38,836 bases of DNA from an uncultured Hyphomicrobiales bacterium (GCA_903900975.1 CAIUPE010000147.1:1-38836); one strand, 5' to 3'. Counted from the first letter of the stretch, positions 26,054 through 34,286 are shown. The notes: a model not told the origin generated them from the sequence alone. Translations and numbers: made by a program.

Positions 26054-26344
26054 ATGTCCAAGCCGCTTGCAGAAATTGAAACCGCCCGTTTGGAAGCGCG
26101 TATTCCCTTGCACATCTATGACCAGATGCAACGGGCGGCGCGGCTTCGCGGTATGACGTTGACCGGATATTTGATTGCAACGGCAGGCGAAGATGCCCGC
26201 CGTGTCGTTCAAGAAACCGACATGATGCGTCTCATGCGCGAAGATCAAATCCGCTTTGCAGAAGCCCTGCTTCATCCACCCAAGCCGACGGATAAGTTGG
26301 TTCGTGCCGCCAAACGCCACGCCGAATTGATCCAACCCAAGTAA
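26054..26344 (+). CDS. DUF1778 antitoxin (TacA-like, ribbon-helix-helix)
   Basis: A 96-residue protein. The N-terminal ribbon-helix-helix (ETARLEARIPLHIYDQMQRAARLRGMTLTGYLI, about 9-41) binds DNA; the C-terminal part (about 50-96), rich in charged residues, would wrap and block the toxin. AGGAG at 26043-26047 supports ATG 26054; an in-frame start at 25931 lies in the ald terminator and is rejected. The GNAT gene follows after 10 bases. Confidence 0.87.
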   Translation: MSKPLAEIETARLEARIPLHIYDQMQRAARLRGMTLTGYLIATAGEDARRVVQETDMMRLMREDQIRFAEALLHPPKPTDKLVRAAKRHAELIQPK

Positions 26345-26354
26345 GCATTGCCAA

Positions 26355-26855
26355 GTGAGCGTTCGTTTCATCATCGAGCCACTTTCAAAGGCCCATAAGC
26401 GATCTGATTTTACGTGCAGCAACGAGCCAATTGATCGCTATTTCACGGAAATTGTCTCGCAAGATATAAAGCGGAATTACGCGAGGTGCTTTGTCGCTCT
26501 AGAAATCGGAACAAACCGAATAGCTGGATTTTATACCTTGTCTTCGAGCAATGTACCGCTCAACGAAGTGCCCGAACCGCTCGCCAAAAAACTACCAAGA
26601 TATCCGACGGTTCCAGCCGTTCTGATCGGATGGCTTGGTCGCCATACTGATTTTCAAGGACTCGGCTTAGGCACAGCTTTGCTGTTTGATGCGGTCAAAA
26701 TGGTCATAACTGCCCCCATCGGGTCTCACGCCATTTTTGCCGACGCAATCGATGACAAAGCCGCCGATTTTTACGCGTCTTTCGGGTTCCTACCCCTCAT
26801 CCACCGCCCGTATACATTTTACCTACCCACTGCAACGGCAGCCGGATTGCTCTAG
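26355..26855 (+). CDS. GNAT-family acetyltransferase toxin (TacT-like)
   Basis: A 166-residue GNAT enzyme paired with a DUF1778 antitoxin, the layout of TacAT/AtaRT modules whose toxins acetylate the amino acid on charged tRNAs and stop translation. The acetyl-CoA loop is QGLGLG (101-106), the C-terminal ADFYASFGF segment contains Y140 at the position of the catalytic tyrosine of TacT. It starts with GTG and no clear ribosome-binding site, so translation probably follows that of the antitoxin. A non-toxic protein acetyltransferase is the alternative. Confidence 0.82.
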   Translation: MSVRFIIEPLSKAHKRSDFTCSNEPIDRYFTEIVSQDIKRNYARCFVALEIGTNRIAGFYTLSSSNVPLNEVPEPLAKKLPRYPTVPAVLIGWLGRHTDFQGLGLGTALLFDAVKMVITAPIGSHAIFADAIDDKAADFYASFGFLPLIHRPYTFYLPTATAAGLL

Positions 26856-26893
26856 CGCTTAGCGCTTTGATAGGGAACAAAATCGCGCGCCCA

Positions 26894-27877
26894 TCACCCC
26901 CGCTTACCCACCCTCAACCCCGGCGCAGGTCTTTCCTGCAAAACATCTCGCCTGAAACGGAAGAGGGCTGCGGGTCTGCCGCGGGTTGTCGTCCGGCTTC
27001 CTGTCGGCTCGACAAGCGCGGTTGTCTCAACCAATCGTCTGAAATTTTGCTTATGGAGGTGGCGGCCCGAGATCGCTTCCACCGTTCTTTGCAAGGCCGT
27101 CAGCGTAAAGCTTGGCGGCATTAGCTCGAACACCACGGGGCGATATTTCAGCTTGGCGCGTAACCGCCCCATTGCGGTGGCAAGAATGCGGCGATGATCG
27201 TGCAGCATAGGCTCGCCAAACCGCCGTGCGGATGCGGCATCAATCGCGCCGGAGCGGCCATCGCGCCCCGCTTCAAACACTAGCCCTGCTTCATAGAGCA
27301 GCTCGTACCGGTCGAGCACTTTTTCCTCATCCCACGGGCCGGAATCCGTGCCAAAGCAAAAGCGCAAACGCTCCACCCGCGATAAGGGCCTCAACCGCGC
27401 TTCGGCCTTTTCGCCCTCCGTATCGGCAGCCCAAGCATTCAAACGCGGCAGAATTTCCCGATCCACGATTGAAGGGCGACCCCCGCGCCAATCTTCCCAT
27501 GGAAAAAAGCGATACCAAGGTTGAAACGACGCCGATTTCGGCAGCTCATCGGTCTTCAACGCCACGCGCGTCAGGGCCAGATAACCGATCGAGACCACAT
27601 GCGGCGCACCATCATTAGGCCTTGCATGCCGCCCGCGATCCGCAAACGTATAAAGTTGCTCGACATAGCCTAACGACAGGCCCGATTGATCAGCCACAAA
27701 AGCGCGCAATGCAATTTCAAGCGTGCGATGCGACAGAGGATCGAAACTGCCATAGGGCAGACCGTCATCGCCCCCCTCGCTGCGCGCCACTAAAATCTGT
27801 GGCGTATCGCCCTCCACCGCCACAATGGCGGCGGCAAGGCCAATTTCAATCGGCGTTTCGATCTGGCGTTCGTTCAT
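26894..27877 (-). CDS. nadQ: NadQ-type NAD-biosynthesis regulator (Nudix-like domain plus winged HTH)
   Basis: A 327-residue protein with an N-terminal Nudix-fold domain (about 10-140) that has lost the catalytic box: the helix reads LEIALRAFVADQSGL with no REXXEE. It ends in an NrtR-like winged helix domain (about 238-320: LKYRPVVFELMPPSFTLTAL, HKQNFRRLVE, GRPAALFRF). This combination (COG4111) is the alphaproteobacterial NadQ family, predicted repressors of NAD synthesis genes. The window also contains nadABC, with two ATGCTC dyads in front, which would be its targets. It is the last gene of a five-gene minus-strand operon, 5 bases after the tyrosine phosphatase, and converges on the toxin gene. 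Confidence 0.85.
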   Translation of the reverse strand: MNERQIETPIEIGLAAAIVAVEGDTPQILVARSEGGDDGLPYGSFDPLSHRTLEIALRAFVADQSGLSLGYVEQLYTFADRGRHARPNDGAPHVVSIGYLALTRVALKTDELPKSASFQPWYRFFPWEDWRGGRPSIVDREILPRLNAWAADTEGEKAEARLRPLSRVERLRFCFGTDSGPWDEEKVLDRYELLYEAGLVFEAGRDGRSGAIDAASARRFGEPMLHDHRRILATAMGRLRAKLKYRPVVFELMPPSFTLTALQRTVEAISGRHLHKQNFRRLVETTALVEPTGSRTTTRGRPAALFRFRRDVLQERPAPGLRVGKRG

Positions 27878-27882
27878 GATGT

Positions 27883-28395
27883 TTAATCATACACGAGTTC
27901 GAACGGCGTGCCTTCAAACGCATCCGCACCCCGCCCGATATCGGCAATCGCCATAATCATCCGCCCTTCGCGCCCTAACATCGGATCCGCCAAGGCAATC
28001 AGACGGGGATTCGGCGTGGCGCTTGGTGAGGAAGCCCGCAAACGCCTTGCGAGATGCTGCTCATCAAGGTTGGGATTAAGAACGCTCGCCGCAATATAGG
28101 CGGCTGCCGTCGAGCGGCTGATCCCGGCCCAGCAATGGATGACCATGGGTGCCGCGCGGTCCCAGTCTTTCACAAAAGCGATCAGGCTTTCGACATGCTC
28201 AGTACCGGGTAGAATATGCCCTTCAAGCGGCGTCGGAATATCATTGGCGATCAGCTTTAAATGCCGCTCGGGCGCTATGCCTTCAGGGGTGGCTGCATCC
28301 ATTGTCGGTCCAAGCAAGGTCACGAGATGGCGCGCGCCTACTTGTTCGACCGTTTCATTGAGCCGCGAGAGGGAACACACATGCAAACTCGCCAT
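27883..28395 (-). CDS. Protein-tyrosine/dual-specificity phosphatase-like protein
   Basis: A 170-residue protein with the cysteine phosphatase P-loop HCWAGISRS (88-96), that is C89-X5-R95, and a candidate general acid D53 in ANDIP. Small phosphatases of this kind are conserved in alphaproteobacteria next to nadQ-type genes, but the substrate is unknown. The ATG at 28395 shares its A with the TGA stop of the HD gene (TGATG); a GTG at 28398 is an alternative start. The nadQ gene follows after 5 bases. Confidence 0.85.
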   Translation of the reverse strand: MASLHVCSLSRLNETVEQVGARHLVTLLGPTMDAATPEGIAPERHLKLIANDIPTPLEGHILPGTEHVESLIAFVKDWDRAAPMVIHCWAGISRSTAAAYIAASVLNPNLDEQHLARRLRASSPSATPNPRLIALADPMLGREGRMIMAIADIGRGADAFEGTPFELVYD

Positions 28396-29015
28396 CACCG
28401 CGTCTCCAAACTTGAAAAACGTTCCATCATCCGCTGCTTGGCTTCCTCAGCCGTCCACGGCTCAAGAAGCGTCTGATAAGCCGATAGCGTGACCGGCGGA
28501 TGACCAAACAACCGCTTGGCCTCCTCTACTTTAAAGCCTGCAAGAGTAATGGCCTCCAAATAGGCCGCAATTTGATCCGCCGTCTTAATCCGCTTCGTTA
28601 GGGCCTCGGCCAGGGTTGCAGGCAAACCGAACCGCAAATGGATAGCCGCCAAAAGCCGATGTTCAACGGCTTTATAATCGCCACCGATTACCGCTTTAAA
28701 GGGCGAGATCATATCGCCCACAACATATTCGGGCGCATCATGCAGCAGTGCCGCCAAGCGCTCGGCCTTCGGCAGCCCTGCTTCCATCGTGCTAAAAACC
28801 GCCTCCACCAGCACCGAATGCTGGGCGACAGAAAAAATCGCAGGCCCAATCGTTTGGCCATTCCAACGCGCCACACGCGCTAGCCCGTGCGCGATATCCT
28901 CTATCTCGATATCAAGCGGCGACGGATCCAGAAGATCAAGCCTCCGCCCCGACAACATGCGTTGCCAAGCCCTTGGCGGCGTCACATCAGACCGATCATC
29001 CTTGCGCGGTGGCAT
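28395..29015 (-). CDS. HD-domain phosphohydrolase (YfbR-like)
   Basis: A 206-residue metal-dependent phosphohydrolase; HD residues are visible as AQHSVLVE (H66) and ALLHDAPEYVVGD (H92-D93), with a further D in the KTADQIAAYLE helix. Closest general pattern is YfbR/YwfF-type 5'-deoxyribonucleotidase-like HD proteins, but the substrate is not set by sequence. Its ATG shares the A of the tag TGA stop (TGATG), and its own TGA overlaps the phosphatase ATG the same way, so the three genes are translated as a chain. Confidence 0.82.
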   Translation of the reverse strand: MPPRKDDRSDVTPPRAWQRMLSGRRLDLLDPSPLDIEIEDIAHGLARVARWNGQTIGPAIFSVAQHSVLVEAVFSTMEAGLPKAERLAALLHDAPEYVVGDMISPFKAVIGGDYKAVEHRLLAAIHLRFGLPATLAEALTKRIKTADQIAAYLEAITLAGFKVEEAKRLFGHPPVTLSAYQTLLEPWTAEEAKQRMMERFSSLETR

Positions 29016-29623
29016 CAGCGCTTACGCTCCAAAAGCTTTACTTCCTCGTGACGAAAGCACCCAATGAGATGGTCATTCACCATGCCAACCGCCTGCATAA
29101 AGGCGTGAATAATCGTCGGCCCACAGAAATTAAAACCCTTCGCTTTCAAATCCTTCGACATGCGTTTCGAGAGGTCCGTTTCGGTTTTGATATCGGCCAT
29201 GCTGCGCGGCGTGTTTTGAATGACGCGCCCATCGGTGAAATCCCAGAGATAATTGGCAAAGCCCTGCTTGGCTTGAATATCGAGATAGACGCGCGCACTT
29301 TTCACCGTGCTTTCGATCTTGCCACGGTGGCGGATAATGCCCGCATCCAAAACGAGGCTTTCGATTTTTTCAGGCGCATACCGCGCAATCTGTTCCGCAT
29401 CGAACCGATCAAAAGAAGCCCTGAAATTCTCACGCTTCCGTAAAATCGTGATCCAGCTCAACCCGGCCTGAAACCCGTCAAGAATGAGCTTCTCAAACAG
29501 TGCCCGATCATCATATTCCGGCACACCCCAATCGGTATCATGATAGGCGACATAAAGCGGGTCCACCCCCGGCCATGGGCAACGGCTTTTGCCGTCTGAA
29601 TGTTCGATCAAGCCTTTGGTCAT
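29015..29623 (-). CDS. tag: DNA-3-methyladenine glycosylase I
   Basis: Removes 3-methyladenine from alkylated DNA, leaving an abasic site. The 202 residues carry the zinc ligands C15, H28, H185 and C189, with the same 13- and 4-residue spacings as E. coli Tag (C4, H17, H175, C179), and the motif RCPWPGVDPLYVAYHDTDWGVP around the first pair (12-33). The start overlaps the ygfZ stop as ATGA. An SRAP abasic-site protein is encoded 10 kb away, but no direct link is implied. Confidence 0.93.
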   Translation of the reverse strand: MTKGLIEHSDGKSRCPWPGVDPLYVAYHDTDWGVPEYDDRALFEKLILDGFQAGLSWITILRKRENFRASFDRFDAEQIARYAPEKIESLVLDAGIIRHRGKIESTVKSARVYLDIQAKQGFANYLWDFTDGRVIQNTPRSMADIKTETDLSKRMSKDLKAKGFNFCGPTIIHAFMQAVGMVNDHLIGCFRHEEVKLLERKR

Positions 29624-30474
29624 AACGTCCCCGGAAGTTCAAATTGGATCCAATCGCGGCGCTCAAGCTTAAAGGCCAAGCCTCCAGCCGTCAGCGGCTC
29701 GCCTGCAGTCTCAGCATCGCTCACACGGTCCAACCGCAACAGCGCCAAAGCCTGCCCATTTGCGCCCGTTGAGCCAATGCGGCCCAAAACTTTGCCACCC
29801 GATACCGCTTCGGTTCCCTCAGGCACCGCCACACCGTCGACAAAGCGCACGGGCACCACCCGCGTTCGCGCAATCGCACGGTGCTGCATCCGCGAGACAA
29901 CCTCTTGGCCGACATAGCAGCCTTTATGGAAATCGACGCCATGAAGCTGATCCATATCCGCCTCATGCGGAAAGGCATCACCATAGGCAAAATCACGCCC
30001 GCCTTCCGGCACACCGAGGGCGACGCGATGGGCAACATACATCACATGAGTTTCAGCATGATCAGGCATCGCATCCGAGGACATGATCAACCGTTCGCCA
30101 AGCCTATCCAGCCTTGGATCGTTGAAAACAACGCCCGCGCCCCTAGGCGCGTCGGCATCACCCCAATAGGTCAAAACTGCATAGTCCTCGCTCCGGTCGG
30201 CTACGTCGACTTTCGCGCGCAATTTATAAAATCCCAACCGCCGCGCCAAATCCTGTGCCAAAGCGCGCGGGCAGTCGATCAGAAAGCCTTCATTCGCTTT
30301 CACCACAAAGCCATCAACGATGATTTTACCCTGCGGTGTCAAAAGCGCGCCAAAACGAGCCTCGCCTTCGGCAAGTTTTTCGACGGAAACCGTCAAAAGA
30401 TTGTCCAAGAAGGTTTCCGAATCAGGTCCCGATACGCTGACAATGCCACGATCGGGGAGAAGACAGGCAGGCAT
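29620..30474 (-). CDS. ygfZ: Folate-binding YgfZ/IbaG-type iron-sulphur assembly protein
   Basis: A 284-residue GcvT-fold protein that binds tetrahydrofolate and helps maturation of some [4Fe-4S] enzymes. The family signature KGCYVGQEVV is at 184-193 with C186, and LTPQGKIIVDG at 46-56 fits the N-terminal folate fold. First gene of the operon ygfZ-tag-HD-phosphatase-nadQ; the tag ATG overlaps its stop. Divergent from the dihydroorotase-type gene, 93 bases away. NadA and the rlmD-like enzyme in this window are [4Fe-4S] proteins and could depend on it; this is inference. Confidence 0.9.
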   Translation of the reverse strand: MPACLLPDRGIVSVSGPDSETFLDNLLTVSVEKLAEGEARFGALLTPQGKIIVDGFVVKANEGFLIDCPRALAQDLARRLGFYKLRAKVDVADRSEDYAVLTYWGDADAPRGAGVVFNDPRLDRLGERLIMSSDAMPDHAETHVMYVAHRVALGVPEGGRDFAYGDAFPHEADMDQLHGVDFHKGCYVGQEVVSRMQHRAIARTRVVPVRFVDGVAVPEGTEAVSGGKVLGRIGSTGANGQALALLRLDRVSDAETAGEPLTAGGLAFKLERRDWIQFELPGTL

Positions 30475-30567
30475 TTGATTTCAACTTTCTTGCTTTGGCT
30501 GGATTCGATACGTAGGACAGTTAAACGACCTTCTCAAGCCGTCGCGGCGATTACGGAGTACGATACA

Positions 30568-31896
30568 ATGCCCATCACCTTCGACACCCTTTTCAAAGGC
30601 GGCACCGTCGTCAACCAAGACGGCATTGGGAAAGCCGATCTTGGGGTGAAGAATGGCAAAATCATTGCCCTTGGTGCGTTAGATCCGAAGGCCGCTGGCG
30701 AGGTGATTGATTGCACGGGCCTGCATATTCTACCCGGCGTGATCGATACCCAGGTGCATTTCCGTGAACCCGGCCTTACCAACAAGGAAGATTTGGAGAC
30801 CGGCTCCCGTGCAGCCGTCATGGGCGGGGTGACTGCGGTTTTCGAGATGCCCAATACCGACCCGCAAACCACCACTCCGGAAGCTCTGGCCGACAAAGTA
30901 AGACGCGGCACGCATCGCATGCATTGCGATTTCGCCTTCTGGGTGGGCGGCACGCATGAGAATGCCAAACACGTTGCAGAGCTAGAGCGGCTTCCGGGAG
31001 CCGCAGGCATTAAAGTGTTTATGGGCTCCTCCACCGGCTCTCTACTCGTCGAAGATGATGAGGGCGTGGCGAATATTTTGCGCAACACGCGCCGTCGCTC
31101 GGCCTTCCACTCCGAAGACGAGATGATGCTGCGCGAGCGTAAAGATTTGCGCGTTGAGGGCGATCCCTCCTCGCATCCCATCTGGCGTTCGCCTGAAGTC
31201 GCTTTGCGCTGCACCGAGCGGCTCGTTCGCATCGCCCATGAAGCGGGTGCCAACATCCATGTTCTGCATATTTCGACAGCGGAAGAAATCGCCTTTCTGG
31301 CCAACCATAAGGATGTCGCAAGCTGCGAGGTAACGCCTCATCATCTCACCATCGATGGTGATGAGGCCTATCAGCGGCTTGGCACGCTCATTCAGATGAA
31401 CCCGCCCGTACGCGGCGCATCTGTACGCGATGCGCTCTGGCAGGGCGTAGCGCAAGGCGTCGCCGATGTGTTGGGATCAGACCACGCCCCGCATACGCTT
31501 GAAGAAAAGGCCAAACCCTACCCCGCTTCGCCGTCGGGTATGACGGGTGTGCAGACTTTGGTGCCGATGATGCTCGATCACGTCAATAAAGGGCATCTCA
31601 GCCTGCAGCGTTTCGTCGATATGACAAGCGCAGGCCCGTTACGCCTTTTCGGTATCGCAGGCAAAGGCCGCATCGCCAAGGGCTATGAAGCTGATTTCAC
31701 CATTGTCGATATGCAGCGCCGCGAAACCATCACCAATAAATGGATCGCCTCACGCTGCGGCTGGACGCCTTATGATGGCGTCTCCGTTCAAGGCTGGCCC
31801 ATCGGCACCATTGTGCGCGGCCACCGCGTAATGTGGGAAGGCGAGCTGATGACGCCCGCGCAAGGTGAAGCGGTGCGGTTTAACGGGACGCTCTAA
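30568..31896 (+). CDS. Dihydroorotase-family amidohydrolase
   Basis: Cyclic amidohydrolase of 442 residues: dihydroorotase-type (class I), cleaving or forming cyclic ureides in pyrimidine synthesis. Metal and substrate residues: DTQVHFREPG (60-69), carboxylated lysine K149 in AGIKVFMG, H181 in AFHSEDE, H234 in HVLHIS and D305 in GSDHAPH. The first metal ligand, normally the first His of an HxH motif, is glutamine (Q62), as in a Hyphomicrobiales subgroup. ATG 30568 has ACGGAG at 30553-30558; the reading frame is open to 29881 by chance on the strand opposite ygfZ. Terminal stop interlocks with the NUDIX stop. Confidence 0.85.
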   Translation: MPITFDTLFKGGTVVNQDGIGKADLGVKNGKIIALGALDPKAAGEVIDCTGLHILPGVIDTQVHFREPGLTNKEDLETGSRAAVMGGVTAVFEMPNTDPQTTTPEALADKVRRGTHRMHCDFAFWVGGTHENAKHVAELERLPGAAGIKVFMGSSTGSLLVEDDEGVANILRNTRRRSAFHSEDEMMLRERKDLRVEGDPSSHPIWRSPEVALRCTERLVRIAHEAGANIHVLHISTAEEIAFLANHKDVASCEVTPHHLTIDGDEAYQRLGTLIQMNPPVRGASVRDALWQGVAQGVADVLGSDHAPHTLEEKAKPYPASPSGMTGVQTLVPMMLDHVNKGHLSLQRFVDMTSAGPLRLFGIAGKGRIAKGYEADFTIVDMQRRETITNKWIASRCGWTPYDGVSVQGWPIGTIVRGHRVMWEGELMTPAQGEAVRFNGTL

Positions 31897-32324
31897 AGCG
31901 CCAAAGCCGCAGCCTTGGCTAAAATGGCTGGAAGCCCTTTGGTCACAGCCAAGCCGCCAAGCGCGTGTGGTTCGACCCATCGAATATGGGGCGCTTCCGG
32001 ACCTGTTACCGGTTCGCCCTCAAGCCATTCACCGGCAAAGGCATTAACGACAAAATGCCGCCGGATTTTGCCGTCAGCGTCGCGGTCGATCACTTCAACA
32101 TGACCCGCAAAGCCGATAATGCGGGCTTTCACGCCCACTTCTTCCATCACTTCGCGAAGAGCCGCTTCTTCCAACGTCTCGCCGATTTCCACCAGCCCGC
32201 CGGGCAAGGAGTAGATCGGCGCATCGGCTGTATTTACCCGCGCCGCCAATAAAACCTTGCCATCGCGAAACACCGCAACGCTCGCCCCAACCAAGGGACG
32301 GGCTGGGTAGAGGCGGTCACTCAT
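31893..32324 (-). CDS. NUDIX hydrolase
   Basis: A 143-residue NUDIX enzyme with an intact box GGLVEIGETLEEAALREVMEEVG (42-64), the Mg-binding REVMEE glutamates being present, so unlike the nadQ Nudix domain it should hydrolyse a nucleoside diphosphate derivative. The substrate is unknown; ADP-ribose or oxidised nucleotides are possible. The ATG overlaps the stop of the SDR gene by 4 bases, and its stop overlaps that of the dihydroorotase-type gene on the other strand. Confidence 0.87.
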   Translation of the reverse strand: MSDRLYPARPLVGASVAVFRDGKVLLAARVNTADAPIYSLPGGLVEIGETLEEAALREVMEEVGVKARIIGFAGHVEVIDRDADGKIRRHFVVNAFAGEWLEGEPVTGPEAPHIRWVEPHALGGLAVTKGLPAILAKAAALAL

Positions 32325-33073
32325 ACGTGCTGACCACCGTTGATATGGATTTCAGCGCCATGCACGTAGCTTGATTGATCAGTGCAGAGAAAATAGATCG
32401 CTTTCGCCACTTCCTCGGGCGTTCCTAACCGGCGCAGGGGGATTTGTTCGACAATCTTGTCCGTTCCCGGCGATAAAATCGAGGTATCGATTTCACCCGG
32501 CGAGATTGAATTGACGCGAATACCCAGTGGGCCAAAATCGGATGCCATTTCGCGGGTTAACCCTGCCAACGCCGCTTTGGAAGTCGCATAGGCCGAGCCC
32601 GCAAACGGATGCACGCGCGACCCTGCGATCGAGGTGACATTGACCACCGAACCTTTGGCCGCGTGCAACTCTTTCAAAAGCCCACGCGCCAACATCATGG
32701 GGGCGAAAAAATTGACCTGAAAAACCTGCTGCCAATCGGCAAGCTCGGTATTCAGCGTGCCGAGCCGCGCGCCATCTTTCCCCTTGGGCGAAATGCCAGC
32801 ATTGTTCACAAGCGCGTCGAGCTGGCCATCTTCCAGCCGATGGCGGATTTCATCAATCGCCTCGCGCGTATTGGCGGCATCGGCAAGATCGACCTGAATA
32901 TGATCCTGCTCGCCCATTTCCCACGGGCAATTTTCTGGAAACGCATGACGTGAGCAGCTGATCACGCGCCAGCCCGCGGCTGAAAAACGCTTCACCGTCG
33001 CATGGCCGATGCCACGGCTGGCGCCCGTCAACAACATGGTCCGGCGTCTCGGGGCTTCATTGGCTTGCGGCAT
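32321..33073 (-). CDS. Short-chain dehydrogenase/reductase
   Basis: Classical SDR of 250 residues: cofactor loop TGASRGIG (16-23), NNAG (90-93), catalytic S148, Y162 and K166 (YATSK). The substrate is not identifiable. ATG 33073 has GGGAGAG 5 bases upstream on the minus strand; a TTG at 33091 is less likely. It lies between pdxH (54-base gap) and the NUDIX gene (4-base overlap), so the three are likely one transcription unit. Confidence 0.87.
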   Translation of the reverse strand: MPQANEAPRRRTMLLTGASRGIGHATVKRFSAAGWRVISCSRHAFPENCPWEMGEQDHIQVDLADAANTREAIDEIRHRLEDGQLDALVNNAGISPKGKDGARLGTLNTELADWQQVFQVNFFAPMMLARGLLKELHAAKGSVVNVTSIAGSRVHPFAGSAYATSKAALAGLTREMASDFGPLGIRVNSISPGEIDTSILSPGTDKIVEQIPLRRLGTPEEVAKAIYFLCTDQSSYVHGAEIHINGGQHV

Positions 33074-33127
33074 TTGTTCTCTCCCTACCAACAGGCGGCG
33101 AACTCACGCCCGCCTGCCACTCCATTA

Positions 33128-33742
33128 TCACGGATAAAGCCGCGTCTTTGTCCAGTCACCCGAAGGCATATCACGCCGAAACACGACACGATCATGTAAA
33201 CGAAATGGCCGATCATGCCAGAATTCCATTTCAACGGGTAGAATCCGGAAACCCGTCCAATGCTGCGGACGGGGCACCTCCCCTATCGCATATTTTGCAG
33301 CATTAACCGCAACCGCCTTCTCCAACGCAAATCGTCCTTCGAGGGGACGTGATTGCTGGCTGGCCCATGCCCCGATCCGGCTATCGCGCGGGCGGGACTG
33401 AAAATAGGCATCAGCCTCGGCATCCGTTACCTGTTCAATAAGGCCACGCACGCGCACCTGCCGCCGCAGCGTCTTCCAATGGAACACAAGCGCGGCCTTG
33501 AGCGCTCCTAAAATCTCGCGTCCTTTGGCTGATTCGGTGTTGGTGTAGAATACAAACCCTGCTTCATCCCAGCCTTTCATGAGCACCATGCGGACATTTG
33601 GCATCCCGGAACCATCTACGGTTGCAAGCGCCATTGCGTTGGGATCATTGGGTTCTGAGCCTTTAGCGTCCTCGAACCATTGCGCAAAAAGCGAAAACGG
33701 CTCCCCCGCTTCGGTAAAGTCACTGTCTGTTAAACTTTTCAC
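33128..33742 (-). CDS. pdxH: Pyridoxamine/pyridoxine 5'-phosphate oxidase
   Basis: FMN enzyme of 204 residues making pyridoxal phosphate. Family marks: [23 protein letters not shown] (35-57), [13 protein letters not shown] (65-77), the FMN-contact [11 protein letters not shown] (120-130) and the C-terminal block [19 protein letters not shown]. The start is GTG at 33742 with GGGAG about 11 bases upstream. Divergent from the lipoprotein gene; this arrangement next to dnaJ and fabI is typical of Hyphomicrobiales. Confidence 0.94.
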   Translation of the reverse strand: MKSLTDSDFTEAGEPFSLFAQWFEDAKGSEPNDPNAMALATVDGSGMPNVRMVLMKGWDEAGFVFYTNTESAKGREILGALKAALVFHWKTLRRQVRVRGLIEQVTDAEADAYFQSRPRDSRIGAWASQQSRPLEGRFALEKAVAVNAAKYAIGEVPRPQHWTGFRILPVEMEFWHDRPFRLHDRVVFRRDMPSGDWTKTRLYP

Positions 33743-33827
33743 GATTCTATCGCTCCCACCTTACCATTTTGTTGGATTCGACTTACTTCGAAATGCCATC
33801 GATGGTTTTTGTGAATGGATCGGGCAT

Positions 33828-34286
33828 ATGTCAATCATAACACGCACAATACCTAAAGCGCGACATATATGCCTTTTTATATGCCTCATGGGATTAGGAG
33901 GATGTGCGAATTCCATACCCATTTTCTCCGAAATGATGCCGGACGACGGCCCCAAAACGACGGGATCCATTTTTTTCCCTTCAACATCATTGTCGACCGA
34001 ACTCACCGCGAGCGACTGGAAAAAAGCAAATGAAGCCCTCGATTCGACACTAAAACCCGAAAATGCAAGCCTATCGGCTGAGTGGGATAATCCGGCAACC
34101 GGCACGCACGGCACATTCAAACCTGTCGGCGAAGCTGTCGTCCGGGATGGTGATTTTTGTCGCAGTTTTATTGCGCAAATCATAGTAAAAAATAGCGTGA
34201 AACCACCGATGCAGGGAACCGCGTGCCGCACTGCAGCTGGTGAATGGCAGATTGCCGATGTCAATCGCGCGCTCGGGCAACACTAA
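33828..34286 (+). CDS. Small lipoprotein, RT0821/Lpp0805 surface-protein type
   Basis: A 152-residue exported lipoprotein: signal sequence with basic start, hydrophobic core and lipobox LGGC with the lipidated cysteine at C26. The C-terminal half (about 75-150) has the family pattern WDNPATGTHGTF, DGDFCRSF, GTACRTAAGEWQIADV of the 17-kDa surface-antigen group. Function unknown; probably anchored to the outer membrane. ATG 33828 gives the correct signal peptide, unlike the longer frame opening at 33579, which lies opposite pdxH. Confidence 0.8.
   Translation: MSIITRTIPKARHICLFICLMGLGGCANSIPIFSEMMPDDGPKTTGSIFFPSTSLSTELTASDWKKANEALDSTLKPENASLSAEWDNPATGTHGTFKPVGEAVVRDGDFCRSFIAQIIVKNSVKPPMQGTACRTAAGEWQIADVNRALGQH

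Noticed and set aside
28395-28398. GTG at 28398 as start of the tyrosine phosphatase
   Set aside because: ATG at 28395 overlaps the HD stop in the same TGATG pattern as the tag-HD junction, so it was preferred; the difference is one residue.
29881-30567. Open frame of about 690 bases upstream of and in frame with the dihydroorotase-type gene, opposite ygfZ
   Set aside because: It is antisense to the well-supported ygfZ gene, has no family features, and the start at 30568 has a good ribosome-binding site and matches the family N-terminus.
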